A stretch of 64,000 nt of DNA. It comes from Amycolatopsis jiangsuensis (GTDB lineage Bacteria > Actinomycetota > Actinomycetes > Mycobacteriales > Pseudonocardiaceae). The DNA is taken from positions 4,056,501 through 4,120,500 of the forward strand of contig NZ_JACHMG010000001.1 of NCBI RefSeq assembly GCF_014204865.1. Reading direction: 5' to 3'. Positions 35,198 to 44,064 of this stretch are shown piece by piece. The position numbers and the translations under genes are program-made. Position 1 is the stretch's first letter. Each line of letters opens with the position of its first letter. Under the pieces are notes generated by a model. The model was given only the letters and a program-made list of their open reading frames with translations. It was not told the origin of the DNA and ran no database searches.

Positions 35198-35542
35198 CTG
35201 CCCCGCCCGGTCTTCCTCGCCCTGCGCGAGGCCAGCCTTCCCGGCGTGGCCACCCGGTTGCTCACCGAGGGCCGCCCGGTGCGCATGCCGGACGGATTCG
35301 GCGCGGTGCTCGCCTGGCTCTGGCACAGCGACGCCAACGCGGCCGTGCTCTACCTCGCCGAGCTGATGAAACACCTGCGCGAACGGCATCCGCTGGCCCG
35401 CACGGTGGAGCAACCGCTGCGGTTCGACGAGGTACTCGCCGCCGCCCGCGCGGCACTGCCCGCCGACTTCGACCAGGGCGACCTGCTCATCCGCCACGTA
35501 CGCACCAGCCTCGGCGATTGGTACGGCGGTGCCCCGGACTGA
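35198..35542 (+). CDS. Hypothetical protein, start uncertain
   Basis: About 114 residues ([20 protein letters not shown]... to [16 protein letters not shown]) with good coding character, no membrane segment and no recognised family. No ATG, GTG or TTG lies in frame before GTG around 35247. A leaderless CTG at 35198 after TAGACT would include the conserved-looking [11 protein letters not shown]. The gene is divergent from purK. The true start and function are unknown. Confidence 0.55.
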   Translation: MPRPVFLALREASLPGVATRLLTEGRPVRMPDGFGAVLAWLWHSDANAAVLYLAELMKHLRERHPLARTVEQPLRFDEVLAAARAALPADFDQGDLLIRHVRTSLGDWYGGAPD

Positions 35543-35649
35543 ACCAGTCACCCACCGCGCTGCTCCTCGGTCTCCCGAAGATTCCGTTCACGGACAAACC
35601 GCGCACCGCAAGCCAAGCGGCCGGCAAGCGAGTCGGCCGGCAAGCCAGG

Positions 35650-35728
35650 CGACCAGCAGACAAGCCGACCAGCACGCCAAGCGACCAGCAGACAAGCCGA
35701 CCAGCACGCCAAGCGACCAGCAGACAAG
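35650..35728 (+). repeat. 32-bp tandem repeat, ~2.5 copies
   Basis: Units start at 35650, 35682 and (partial) 35714 with CGACCAGCAGACAAG. They lie in the gap after the hypothetical gene. Too few and too close for a CRISPR array. Confidence 0.85.
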
Positions 35729-35760
35729 GCGGTGACCTACCGAGACCTACCGAGACGAGT

Positions 35761-36957
35761 TCACTTCGCCAGGCCTGGCCGCTCCACCGAGGCGAGCATC
35801 CGCCGCTCCCTCGCCGCCAGGCCCACGATGCCTGCCGCGGCGGCCAGTACGTAGGCGTTGCCCAGCACGTCCCAGCCCAGGCCCCAGCTGAACTCCTGGT
35901 TTCCGCCGTTCGGGACGAGCATCACGATCTGGGACGCGAAGAGCGCCACCGCCGCGGCCGCCCACCAACGCCGGCCGGTGCGGAGCAGCAACGCCACCAG
36001 CGGGATCGCCCACACCCAGTGGTGCGACCACGAGACCGGCGACAGCAGCAACCCGTAGAACGCCGTGACCAGCAGCGCTTCCACCGGCTCACCACGCCGG
36101 TGGTAACGCACCACCAGCCACACCGCGGGCACGGCCAGCACCGCGCCCACCGCGATCGCCACGTCGGTGGACCAGGGCGCGAGCGCGGACGCGCGGTTGA
36201 CCAGGCCGTTCAGCGACTGGTTGAAGATCCAGTGCACCGAGCCCACCCGGTCCGGGTCGAACGCCGCCTTCGTCCAGTACTGCACCGAATCGCCCGGCGC
36301 GACCGCGAACATCACCGCCTCCAGGCCGGCGAACGTGCCGAGCGCACGCAACCCGTCCTTCCAGCGTCCGGTGAAGAACAGGTACGGCACGAAGATCAGC
36401 GGGGTCAGCTTGACCGCCGACGCCACGCCGATCAGCACCCCGCCCGCCCGCGAGCCGCGCGCGGACAGCACCAGCGCGTCGAGCACCACGAGCGCCATCA
36501 GTATGAGGTTGATCTGGCCCAGTACCAGCGTCTTCCACACCGGTTCCAGGACCAGAACGAGGGCCGTGCCCGCCGTGAGCCAGGCTCCCGACGGCCGCGA
36601 AACCACCGCGAGCACGACAGTAACGGCGACCACCGACAAAACCGCGAGAACGCCCCACACCAGCCCGGCCGGAACGACCGCGAGCGGGACGAAGGCCAGC
36701 GCCGCGGCCGGGGTGTAGGTGAAGGGCAGGCGCACCCAGTCCGGCAGGGTCGTGAGGTCCACCGAGTACAACGGCTCGCCCTTGAGCAGAGTCAGCGCGC
36801 CCGCCCGGTAGACCGCGCTGTCCGCGCCCAGGTGCCAGCCGCGCAGCCATCCGACGAGCCCCACCGCCAGCGCGAGTACCGGCAGGACCGCCGGCCACCG
36901 ATTACCGCGTGGAATCGGCACCGGCACCGTCCACGGTCTCCGTGTGAGCTCGTTCAC
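35761..36957 (-). CDS. GT87-type mannosyltransferase (polyprenyl-phosphate-mannose dependent)
   Basis: 398 residues with about 10 membrane segments. WHLGADSAVYRAGALTLLKG carries the acidic residue of GT-C loop 1. LPFTYTPAAALAFVPLA, LGQINLILMALVVLDALVL and NQSLNGLVNRA are GT87/DUF2029 signatures, and SPVSWSHHWVWAIP is near the end. Related PimE and similar enzymes transfer mannose from lipid-linked donors outside the membrane. Its 5' end overlaps the 3' end of the next gene upstream by 56 bp. A later GTG start would shorten it by about 10 residues. Confidence 0.82.
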   Translation of the reverse strand: MNELTRRPWTVPVPIPRGNRWPAVLPVLALAVGLVGWLRGWHLGADSAVYRAGALTLLKGEPLYSVDLTTLPDWVRLPFTYTPAAALAFVPLAVVPAGLVWGVLAVLSVVAVTVVLAVVSRPSGAWLTAGTALVLVLEPVWKTLVLGQINLILMALVVLDALVLSARGSRAGGVLIGVASAVKLTPLIFVPYLFFTGRWKDGLRALGTFAGLEAVMFAVAPGDSVQYWTKAAFDPDRVGSVHWIFNQSLNGLVNRASALAPWSTDVAIAVGAVLAVPAVWLVVRYHRRGEPVEALLVTAFYGLLLSPVSWSHHWVWAIPLVALLLRTGRRWWAAAAVALFASQIVMLVPNGGNQEFSWGLGWDVLGNAYVLAAAAGIVGLAARERRMLASVERPGLAK

Positions 36958-38263
36958 GGGCCCGGCGCTGCAGGCCCCAGCGCAGGATCAGCGCGGCGGC
37001 GAGCACCACCGGCATCAGGATGTAGGCGGCACCCAGCACGTTCTGCCACACCTTCCAGTGCAGCTCCACGTCGCGCCCGTTGGGCAGGATCAGCAGCACG
37101 CAGCTGACGAACACGAACGCCACCAGACCCGTGCCGAGCCACCGTTTCCAGGCGGTGGCCGGGGTGGTCTTCGGCAGCCGCGACACCAGCAGCACCACCA
37201 GCGGCGCCACCCACACCCAGTGGTGCGACCAGGAGATCGGGGAGATCAACAGGATCCAGAACGCGGTGACGAGCAGCGAGGCCAGCGCCTGGCCACGCCG
37301 GTGGAACCGCAGCACCAGCCACAGCGCGGGAATCGCCAGCAGCAGGCCGATGCCGATGGCCGCCTTCGACGCCCACGGCGCCAGATCGGTGACCCGGCTC
37401 AGCAACGCGTTCAACGACTGGTTGCCCGCCCAGTGCACCGGGCCGATGCGGCCGGTGTCGGGCAGCGTCTTGGTCCAGTACTGCCATGCGTCGTGCGGCT
37501 TGACCACGAACAGCAACGCCTGCATGCCCACGAAGGTCGCCAGCCCGCGGATCGCGTCCCGCCGCCGTCCGGTGATGAAAAGGTGGCCGAGGAACACGAT
37601 CGGGGTCAGCTTGATCGCCGCGGCGACGCCCACCAGCACCCCGCCCCAGCGGCTGCCGCGCGCGCCGATCACGAGCATGTCCAGCAGCACCATGGCCATC
37701 AGGATCAGGTTGATCTGGCCGAGGAAAATCGTCCGCCACACCGGTTCGAGGAGGAGAAACACCAGGAAGAACACGATCGTCGACCGGGCGGGCGAGGCCC
37801 ACCAGCGCGGTCCGTCGGCCGCCGGCCGGGGCAGCGCGCCGATCGCGATCCGGACCGAGAGCACGAGCGCGCCCAGCGAAACCACGGTGAGGAAGCCCCA
37901 GGCCACCTGCGCCGGCACGAGAGCGAGCGGCACGAACAGCAGCGCCGCCGTAGGCGGGTAGGTGAACGGCAGCAGCGCCCAGCCCGGCTCTGTCGGCAGC
38001 GTGTTGGCGTCGTAAAGGCTGTCGCCATGCAGCAGCTGCAACGCGCCACCGCGGTACACCGCGCTGTCGACGCCGAGGTTCCAGTCGTGCGCCCAGCCCC
38101 AGATGCCGGCCACGATCGCGATCAGCGGAATGAGCGAGAGAATCAGGATCGACCGCGGGCGCACGGAAAGCCGGGCCAGCGATCTGCGCAGGGCCAGGCG
38201 CGGCTGCCCGGCACCGGCCGCGGAGGCTTCGCCGGGATCGGCGGAGGAGACGGTCCTGGTCAC
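36902..38263 (-). CDS. GT87-type mannosyltransferase, paralogue of the downstream gene
   Basis: 453 residues. The first 35 are a charged, Ala-rich cytoplasmic tail, then ~11 membrane segments. WNLGVDSAVYRGGALQLLHG, LPFTYPPTAALLFVPLA, LGQINLILMAMVLLDMLVIG, NQSLNALLSRVTDL and SPISWSHHWVWVAP mirror its neighbour. Tandem duplication plus divergence is likely, with the two acting on the same lipid-linked or wall mannan. GTG 38263 is the first start before the family region. Confidence 0.82.
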   Translation of the reverse strand: MTRTVSSADPGEASAAGAGQPRLALRRSLARLSVRPRSILILSLIPLIAIVAGIWGWAHDWNLGVDSAVYRGGALQLLHGDSLYDANTLPTEPGWALLPFTYPPTAALLFVPLALVPAQVAWGFLTVVSLGALVLSVRIAIGALPRPAADGPRWWASPARSTIVFFLVFLLLEPVWRTIFLGQINLILMAMVLLDMLVIGARGSRWGGVLVGVAAAIKLTPIVFLGHLFITGRRRDAIRGLATFVGMQALLFVVKPHDAWQYWTKTLPDTGRIGPVHWAGNQSLNALLSRVTDLAPWASKAAIGIGLLLAIPALWLVLRFHRRGQALASLLVTAFWILLISPISWSHHWVWVAPLVVLLVSRLPKTTPATAWKRWLGTGLVAFVFVSCVLLILPNGRDVELHWKVWQNVLGAAYILMPVVLAAALILRWGLQRRARERAHTETVDGAGADSTR

Positions 38264-38316
38264 CTCACCAGGAAAGCATGCTGCCCCCGGCGTTGACCGA
38301 GAAGGGTGACCGGCGC

Positions 38317-39156
38317 TCAGCTGTGCGCGAGTTCGGTGAGCAGCGCGCAGGCGGCCTCGTGGGTCGCGGGCAGCCGGACGGCCGACACCTTCGGCCGGAC
38401 GACGTCGCGTAGCTGGGCGTCCGCCGAAAGGCGCTCGTTGAGGGACCTTCGCAGGCTGACGCCGCGCGAGGCCAGGCGTTCGTCGCGCCAGGCCAGGACG
38501 GCGACAGCGGACGGGCCGATCGTGGCGTAGCTTTCGCCGGTGTCGAAGATGGCACGGACGGCGTCCGCGATCAGGATCATCGTGGTCAGCCGCGACCAGC
38601 CGGACACCTCCGAGAGATCCGCGGAAACGGTCAGCAGCACGTGGTCGTCGCCGCTTTCCCTGCGGTAGACCTCGCCGAGGCGGGTACGCAGGTACGCGGC
38701 CGAGGGCAGGCCGGTGAGCGGATCGGTGACCTCGGTGTGCACGAGCTGATCGGTGGCCACGTCGGCCCACGCCAGCGCGGTCACCCGCAGCAACCGGGCG
38801 GGGGTGGCGTCGACGTCCGGGGACACGAAACCGTCGACCGCGTCCGGATCGGCGAGCACCGCGTGCAGGGCGGCCAGATCCGACAGCGTCTCGGACAGCC
38901 CCGCCCCGGCCGCGGCCCTGGCCCGGCCCAGACCGGCCAGCGCGGTCTCCGCGCCGGTCGCTCCGTGCCGGACGACGGCCGCGCACACGGCGTCGACCTC
39001 GGGCAGTGCCCAGTCGCTCGGGAATCGCCAGCCGGCGGCCAGACTGGCGGTACGCCAGCGAGCGCGCAGTGCCCGCAGATGCCGGTCCCGGTCGAAGCGG
39101 GCGCGCGCCTGCCCGTCCGCGGAACCGGACCACGCTCCGGTCGCCGGTACGTCCAC
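38317..39156 (-). CDS. Degenerate GGDEF-like protein
   Basis: 279 residues. The N-terminal half is helical and Ala-rich. Residues ~170-275 resemble the GGDEF fold (TDPLTGLPSAAYLRTRLGEV), but the active-site loop reads TIGPSAVAVLAWRDERL with no GG[D/E]EF. Diguanylate cyclase activity is therefore unlikely. It may bind a nucleotide or serve as a partner. GTG 39156 is chosen for spacing to GGAG; an ATG at 39198 is possible. Confidence 0.6.
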   Translation of the reverse strand: MDVPATGAWSGSADGQARARFDRDRHLRALRARWRTASLAAGWRFPSDWALPEVDAVCAAVVRHGATGAETALAGLGRARAAAGAGLSETLSDLAALHAVLADPDAVDGFVSPDVDATPARLLRVTALAWADVATDQLVHTEVTDPLTGLPSAAYLRTRLGEVYRRESGDDHVLLTVSADLSEVSGWSRLTTMILIADAVRAIFDTGESYATIGPSAVAVLAWRDERLASRGVSLRRSLNERLSADAQLRDVVRPKVSAVRLPATHEAACALLTELAHS

Positions 39157-39409
39157 CGAACCCCCAGCTCCTTCCGGTCGAGACGATCTTGGCCCCATCC
39201 GGGGGAGGGACGTGACGGGGAGTCCGGCGTGACGCGCGTTCGCCGACCTTTTTCCGGGTCGACCTCGCACGTGGGGTGAACTCGTTGCGCCGACGGTGTC
39301 AACCGGCTGACCACAGCGTGACGTGTGTCAGCGCATCCGTCACACTTGGTACGCGTTGTAGGAGTGCACGCGGCTCAGCACCGGCCGCGCCCACCGACGA
39401 AGGAGCCCC

Positions 39410-41689
39410 GTGTCCACCGTTCCCGCCGATCTCTCCGGTAAGAGCGACGCCGAGCTGATCGCTGAGGTGCGTGCCGGGGAGATCGCGTCCTACGGTCCGC
39501 TCTACGAACGGCACAGCGCCGCCGCGCACAACCTCGCGCGGCAGCTGGCGCGGTCCAGCTCCGAGGCCGACGACCTGGTGTCCGAGGCGTTCTCCAAGGT
39601 GCTGGACACGCTGCGTGGCGGCAAGGGCCCGGACACCGCCTTTCGCGCGTACCTGCTGACCGCGCTGCGGCACACCGCCTACGACAAGACCCGCCGCGAT
39701 CGCCGCGTCGACCTCAACGAGGACATGAGCGACGTCGGCGGCGCCGCCGGCGAAGCGCTCACGGTGCAGTTCTCCGACACCGCGGTGGCGGGTCTCGAGC
39801 GGACCATGGCCGCGAAGGCGTTCGCGCGGCTGCCCGAGCGCTGGCAGGCCGTGCTCTGGCACACCGAGATCGAGCAGCAGAGCCCGGCCGAAGTCGCGCC
39901 GTTGCTGGGACTCACCGCCAACGGCGTGTCCGCGCTCGCCTACCGCGCCCGCGAAGGTCTGCGCCAGTCCTACCTCCAGGTCCACCTGCAGGAGAACGGC
40001 GCCGAGCGCTGCCGGGCGACCGCCGACCGGCTCGGTGCCTGGACCCGCGACGGACTGTCCAAACGCGAGCGTTCGCAGGTGGAAAACCACCTCGACGAAT
40101 GCGAGAGCTGCCGGGCGCTGGCGGCCGAACTGGCCGACGTCAACGGCGGGCTGCGCGCGATCATCGCGCCGATCGTCCTCGGTGGCGCCGCACTCGGGTA
40201 CCTGGCCACGATCGGTGCGGCCAAGGCGAGCGCGGCCACCGCGGGTGCCGCCGCGGCCGGTGCGGCCGGCGCCGGTGCGGCCGCGGCGAGTGGCGCGAAG
40301 GCGGGTGCGGCGGCCGCCGCGTCCGGGCCACGGCAGTTCGCCGGCGTCGCCGCTTCCGGTGCCGCGATGGTGGCCGCGGTCGCCGTCGCGCTGGCCGCAG
40401 GCGGCGGACAGCAGAGCATTCCGGCCGCGCAACAGGTTCCGCAGCCGCCGCCGGTGGCACCCGCCCCCGCCCCGGCGCCGGCCCCGCAGCCCCAGCCCGC
40501 GCCGCCGCCCGCCGCGCCTCCGGCACCACCCGCGCCGCCGCCCGCCCAGCCGCCGGCACAGCCGGTGCAGCCGCCCGCGGCTCCCCCGGCGCAGCCGCCC
40601 GCCGCGCCGGCTCCGCCGAAGCTGTCCGCGACGTCACCGGCGAGCGGGATCGAGCTGAAGCCCGGCGGAGAGCCGGTGTCCCTGCCGATCACCGTGCGCA
40701 ACGACGGTGCCGGTGAGTCGGAGCCGGTCGAAGCCGCACTCAACCTGCCGCCCGGGGTCTCCGCGGTGCCCGCGGGTGGCGGCGGTGGCGCGATCGGCGC
40801 GTTCTCCGCCGAAGCCGCGCCGAAAGCCGATCCGGCCACCGTCGCCTGTCCCGGCGGCACCGGCACGGTCACCTGCAAGACCGGTTCCGGTCTGCGGCCC
40901 GGGCAGTCCGCCGTGCTCACCTTCCGGCTGCAGGCCGCGGAGGACGCGCAGGGGGGCACGGTGACCGGTTCGGTCTCCGCCGGTGTCTCGGTCAAGGTCC
41001 AGGTGCGCGTCGCGGTCCGGGTGCAGAGCCCGGCGGACGACGTGCTGCTGCAGGCGGACCCGGACCGGCTCTCGTCGTTCCCGTGGACCCGCAACCCGCT
41101 CATCTCCGTGCGGGTGCGCAACACCGGCGAGAGCACGAAGCCGGTCACGGTGTCCTTCGACCACGCGCTGTACCAGGCGTGGAGCCTGAGCGGGTTCGAG
41201 TGCACGCGCGACGGAGCCGGCGCCTCCTGCACCACGCGCACCTCGCTCGCCCCCACCGAGCAGGCGAAGCTCTGGGTACGGGTGAAGGGCCGTCCGGCGC
41301 ACGACGCCCCGGTGACCGTGACCGCGAAGCTCGGCAAAGCGACCAAGAGCGAGCCGGTGCGGTTCGGCTGCTGGATCGGCATCTGCGAGGTCCCCTACCC
41401 CACCGGCCCGAAGCCGGCCCCGACCACGTCCCCGTCGACCTCGTCGCCGTCGTCGTCCTCTCCGTCGTCGACGCCTGGCACCTCGAGCTCCCGGCCGCAC
41501 CGTCCGTGGCCGAGCCCGCCGAAGACGCCGTCGTCACTGCCGAGCGACACCCCGGAAAGCACCTCGAGCACTCCGGCCACGACCACCACGAGCGCGCCAC
41601 CGAATCCGGGGACCGGCAAGTCCGGCAAACCCGGCGAGCGGCCGCCGTCGGTCGAGCCCAGGAGCTTCTTCGGCTGGCTGACGGAGTAG
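39410..41689 (+). CDS. ECF sigma factor fused to zinc anti-sigma domain and extracytoplasmic-type tail
   Basis: 759 residues. Residues ~10-190 are sigma regions 2 and 4 (ELIAEVRAGEIASYGPLYER, LPERWQAVLWHTEIEQQSPA). Residues ~201-240 hold C201, H227, C231 and C234 (NHLDECESC), a zinc anti-sigma motif. Hydrophobic segments at ~248-268 and ~309-331 are separated by an Ala/Gly stretch. A Pro-rich linker (~335-405) leads to two Ig-like regions (~405-660) and a Ser/Pro/Thr tail. It is a one-piece transmembrane sigma factor that could be freed by proteolysis. Whether one or both hydrophobic segments span the membrane is unclear. GTG 39410 is preceded by AAGGAG. The next gene is gtrA. Confidence 0.86.
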   Translation: MSTVPADLSGKSDAELIAEVRAGEIASYGPLYERHSAAAHNLARQLARSSSEADDLVSEAFSKVLDTLRGGKGPDTAFRAYLLTALRHTAYDKTRRDRRVDLNEDMSDVGGAAGEALTVQFSDTAVAGLERTMAAKAFARLPERWQAVLWHTEIEQQSPAEVAPLLGLTANGVSALAYRAREGLRQSYLQVHLQENGAERCRATADRLGAWTRDGLSKRERSQVENHLDECESCRALAAELADVNGGLRAIIAPIVLGGAALGYLATIGAAKASAATAGAAAAGAAGAGAAAASGAKAGAAAAASGPRQFAGVAASGAAMVAAVAVALAAGGGQQSIPAAQQVPQPPPVAPAPAPAPAPQPQPAPPPAAPPAPPAPPPAQPPAQPVQPPAAPPAQPPAAPAPPKLSATSPASGIELKPGGEPVSLPITVRNDGAGESEPVEAALNLPPGVSAVPAGGGGGAIGAFSAEAAPKADPATVACPGGTGTVTCKTGSGLRPGQSAVLTFRLQAAEDAQGGTVTGSVSAGVSVKVQVRVAVRVQSPADDVLLQADPDRLSSFPWTRNPLISVRVRNTGESTKPVTVSFDHALYQAWSLSGFECTRDGAGASCTTRTSLAPTEQAKLWVRVKGRPAHDAPVTVTAKLGKATKSEPVRFGCWIGICEVPYPTGPKPAPTTSPSTSSPSSSSPSSTPGTSSSRPHRPWPSPPKTPSSLPSDTPESTSSTPATTTTSAPPNPGTGKSGKPGERPPSVEPRSFFGWLTE

Positions 41690-41692
41690 CGT
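41687..41692 (+). promoter_or_regulatory. -10 box of leaderless gtrA1
   Basis: TAGCGT begins with the TAG stop of the sigma factor gene and ends 8 nt before the GTG at 41700. Confidence 0.4.
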
Positions 41693-41699
41693 CGATGCG

Positions 41700-42203
41700 G
41701 TGCGTGAGTTCCTGACGAAGCACCGTGAGCTGCTTCGCTTCGCCGTGGTGGGCGGCACCAGCTTCGCCATCACCACGGTGATCACCTACGTGCTGAAGTT
41801 CACCGTGCTGCGCGCGAACCCGGTCACCGCGCTGATCATCGGCGTGCTGGTCGCCACGATCTTCTCCTACGTCGCCAACCGCGAATGGGCGTTCCGCACC
41901 CGCGGCGGGCACGAACGTTCGCACGAGGCCGCGTTGTTCTTCCTGATCAGCGGCGTCGCTCTGGGACTGAACGCGTTGCCGCAGTGGATCTCGCGCTACG
42001 TACTGGACCTGCAGGTGCCGCAGGTGAGCCTGTTCGGCCAGGAAGTGGCCGACTTCGTGAGCGGGATGATCCTGGGCACCGTGCTGGGCACGCTGTTTCG
42101 CTGGTGGGCGTTCAAGAAGTGGGTGTTCCCGACCGAGGGAGCGCGGCTGCGTGCGGTCGAGCCGGCGGGCGAACCGGGCGAAACCGGCCGGAAGGCCGCC
42201 TGA
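41700..42203 (+). CDS. GtrA family membrane protein
   Basis: 167 residues with four membrane helices (FAVVGGTSFAITTVITYVL ... GMILGTVLGTLFRWWAFKKW). The GtrA family moves polyprenyl-linked sugars across the membrane in glycan modification. FAVVGG near the start and FRWWAFKKWVF near the end are family marks. The C-terminal tail is charged. It is the first of two tandem GtrA genes, which fits the glycosyltransferases elsewhere in the window. Confidence 0.82.
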   Translation: MREFLTKHRELLRFAVVGGTSFAITTVITYVLKFTVLRANPVTALIIGVLVATIFSYVANREWAFRTRGGHERSHEAALFFLISGVALGLNALPQWISRYVLDLQVPQVSLFGQEVADFVSGMILGTVLGTLFRWWAFKKWVFPTEGARLRAVEPAGEPGETGRKAA

Positions 42204-42227
42204 GACCGAGGATGACCTCGGCTTCTT

Positions 42228-42233
42228 TAGACT
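42228..42233 (+). promoter_or_regulatory. -10 box of leaderless gtrA2
   Basis: TAGACT with six bases to the GTG at 42240. Confidence 0.45.
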
Positions 42234-42239
42234 GGACGG

Positions 42240-42764
42240 GTGACCGTCGTGGAAACCGTGCTGGCCCGCACGCCCGAGCCGCTGCGCGCGGTGCTCATCA
42301 AGCACCGGGAGCTGCTGAAGTTCGCGATCGTCGGCGGCACGACGTTCGTGGTCGACAACGGCGTCTGGTACCTGCTGAAGCTGAGCGTCCTGGAGTCCAA
42401 GCCGACCACGGCGAAGGCGATCGCGATCATCGTGGCCGCCATCGTCTCCTACGTGCTGAACCGGGAATGGTCCTTCCGCACCCGCGGCGGCCGCGAACGC
42501 AGCCATGAGGCCGCACTGTTCTTCCTGGTCAGCGGCGTCGCGGTGGTGGTGAACCTGATCCCGCTGTACCTGTCGCGCTACGCGCTGCACCTCGAGGTGC
42601 CGCACGTGTCGAGGCTCGTGCAGGAGGTCGCGGACTTCGCCAGCGGCTCGATCGTCGGCATGCTGCTGGCCATGTTCTTCCGCTTCTGGGCCTTCAAGAA
42701 GTGGGTTTTCCCGGACGAGCTGGGCCAGCGCCGCCGCGAACAGGTCACCCGGCTGCCCCGCTGA
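42240..42764 (+). CDS. GtrA family membrane protein, second copy
   Basis: 174 residues with four membrane helices. KHRELLKFAIVGGTTFVVDN and FFRFWAFKKWVFP closely match the preceding gene, as does NREWSFRTRGGRERSHEAAL. A tandem duplication with separate leaderless promoters is likely. It would act in transport of lipid-linked sugars. It ends 4 bp before the convergent histidine kinase. Confidence 0.82.
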   Translation: MTVVETVLARTPEPLRAVLIKHRELLKFAIVGGTTFVVDNGVWYLLKLSVLESKPTTAKAIAIIVAAIVSYVLNREWSFRTRGGRERSHEAALFFLVSGVAVVVNLIPLYLSRYALHLEVPHVSRLVQEVADFASGSIVGMLLAMFFRFWAFKKWVFPDELGQRRREQVTRLPR

Positions 42765-42768
42765 CCGC

Positions 42769-44058
42769 TCAGCGCGGCACCGGTGTGGCGGGCCAGCGCA
42801 CTTCACCCACGTCGTCCGGGCGCGGCACCTTCAGGAACAGGCTGAAAATCGCCGGACGCTTGTTCGACAGCTCCAGCCGTCCGCCGTCGGCCTCGACGAG
42901 GGCCCGGGCCAGTGCCAGCCCGACGCCGGTGGAGCCGGCGCCGGAGAAGCCGCGTTCGAAGATGTGCGGGACGATCTCGTCCGGAACGCCGGAGCCGGTG
43001 TCGCCGATCTCGATCACCACGGTTCCTTCCGCGTCGCCGCGGCGGGCGGCCAGCGTGACCGCGCCGGCGCCGTGCCGCAACGCGTTGTCCAGCAGCACCC
43101 CGACCACCTCGCGCAGCCTCGCCGGGGTCGCGCGGACCATCAGGCCGTCCGCGATCTTCATCCGCAGGTTCCGGCCCTCGGCACGCAGCAGCTGCCGCCA
43201 TTCCTCGGCGATCGCGGGCAGCGTGACCGGCAGGTCCACCGGTTCGGCGTCGACCTCCCGTGCGGCACGGGCGGCGGCCAGCAGGTCCTCCAGCGCCTGC
43301 GCGAGCCGGTCCGCCTGTTCCTGTGCGGCCCGGGACTCCTCGGCCACGTCCGCGTCCTCGTGCAGGGTCAGCGGCTCCAGCCGCAGCTGCAGCGCGGTGA
43401 GCCGGCTGCGCAGCTGGTGCGAAACGTCGCCGACCAGCTGCCGTTCCCGCTGCACGAGCTGGGCCAGCGCGGAACCGGAGGTGTCGAGCGCCTCGGCGAC
43501 CATGTCCAGCTCGGCGACCCGATACCGGCTCGGATCGGGCCGGAAATCACCGCCGCCGAGCCGGGACGCGCGGTCCGCGACGTGCCGCAGCGGTTTCGCC
43601 AGTCGCCGCGCGGTGACCGTGGCGACCACTGTGCCGGTGCCGACCGACAGCACCACCAGCAGCACGACCAGCAAAGTCACCTGGGTCTGCTTCGAGCGGA
43701 CCGGTCCGCTCGGGATCGCGAGGACCACCGTGCCCCGCCGAGCGGTCGGTGCCGATTCGACGACCGGGTCCGGGCCCGGATTCAGGCCGAGGTGCTTCTC
43801 GGGCATGCCCTCCCCGCGCACGGTGAGCAGGCCACCGCGGGGAACGCCGACGCGGAACTGGCCGATGTCCACGTCCTGGCCGTTGGCCACCTGGGTGTCC
43901 ACCGTCGCGGCGATGTTGCGGGCCCGCTCGGCCAGGCTCTCCCGGTTCAGGTTCTCCACCAGCCGCCACGCGGTGACGCCCAGCGGGATGCCGAGCACCG
44001 CCGCTGTGACCAGTACGGCGAGCAGGATCGCCAGCAGGATCCGGCGGCGCATGCTCAT
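42769..44058 (-). CDS. Two-component sensor histidine kinase
   Basis: 429 residues. Membrane segments at ~7-30 and ~127-149 flank an extracytoplasmic sensor of about 95 residues. A HAMP region follows (RRLAKPLRHVADRASRLGGG), then HisKA with DVSHQLRSRLTAL (His ~214) and an ATPase domain (LLDNALRHGAGAV, IGDTGSGVPDEIVPHIFERG, STGVGLALARALVEADGG). It phosphorylates the response regulator encoded immediately upstream. The stimulus is unknown. Confidence 0.9.
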   Translation of the reverse strand: MSMRRRILLAILLAVLVTAAVLGIPLGVTAWRLVENLNRESLAERARNIAATVDTQVANGQDVDIGQFRVGVPRGGLLTVRGEGMPEKHLGLNPGPDPVVESAPTARRGTVVLAIPSGPVRSKQTQVTLLVVLLVVLSVGTGTVVATVTARRLAKPLRHVADRASRLGGGDFRPDPSRYRVAELDMVAEALDTSGSALAQLVQRERQLVGDVSHQLRSRLTALQLRLEPLTLHEDADVAEESRAAQEQADRLAQALEDLLAAARAAREVDAEPVDLPVTLPAIAEEWRQLLRAEGRNLRMKIADGLMVRATPARLREVVGVLLDNALRHGAGAVTLAARRGDAEGTVVIEIGDTGSGVPDEIVPHIFERGFSGAGSTGVGLALARALVEADGGRLELSNKRPAIFSLFLKVPRPDDVGEVRWPATPVPR

Positions 44059-44064
44059 CGGCGG

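Noticed and set aside
35650..35728. Possible CRISPR or origin repeat
   Set aside because: Only about 2.5 copies with no spacers and no replication genes nearby.
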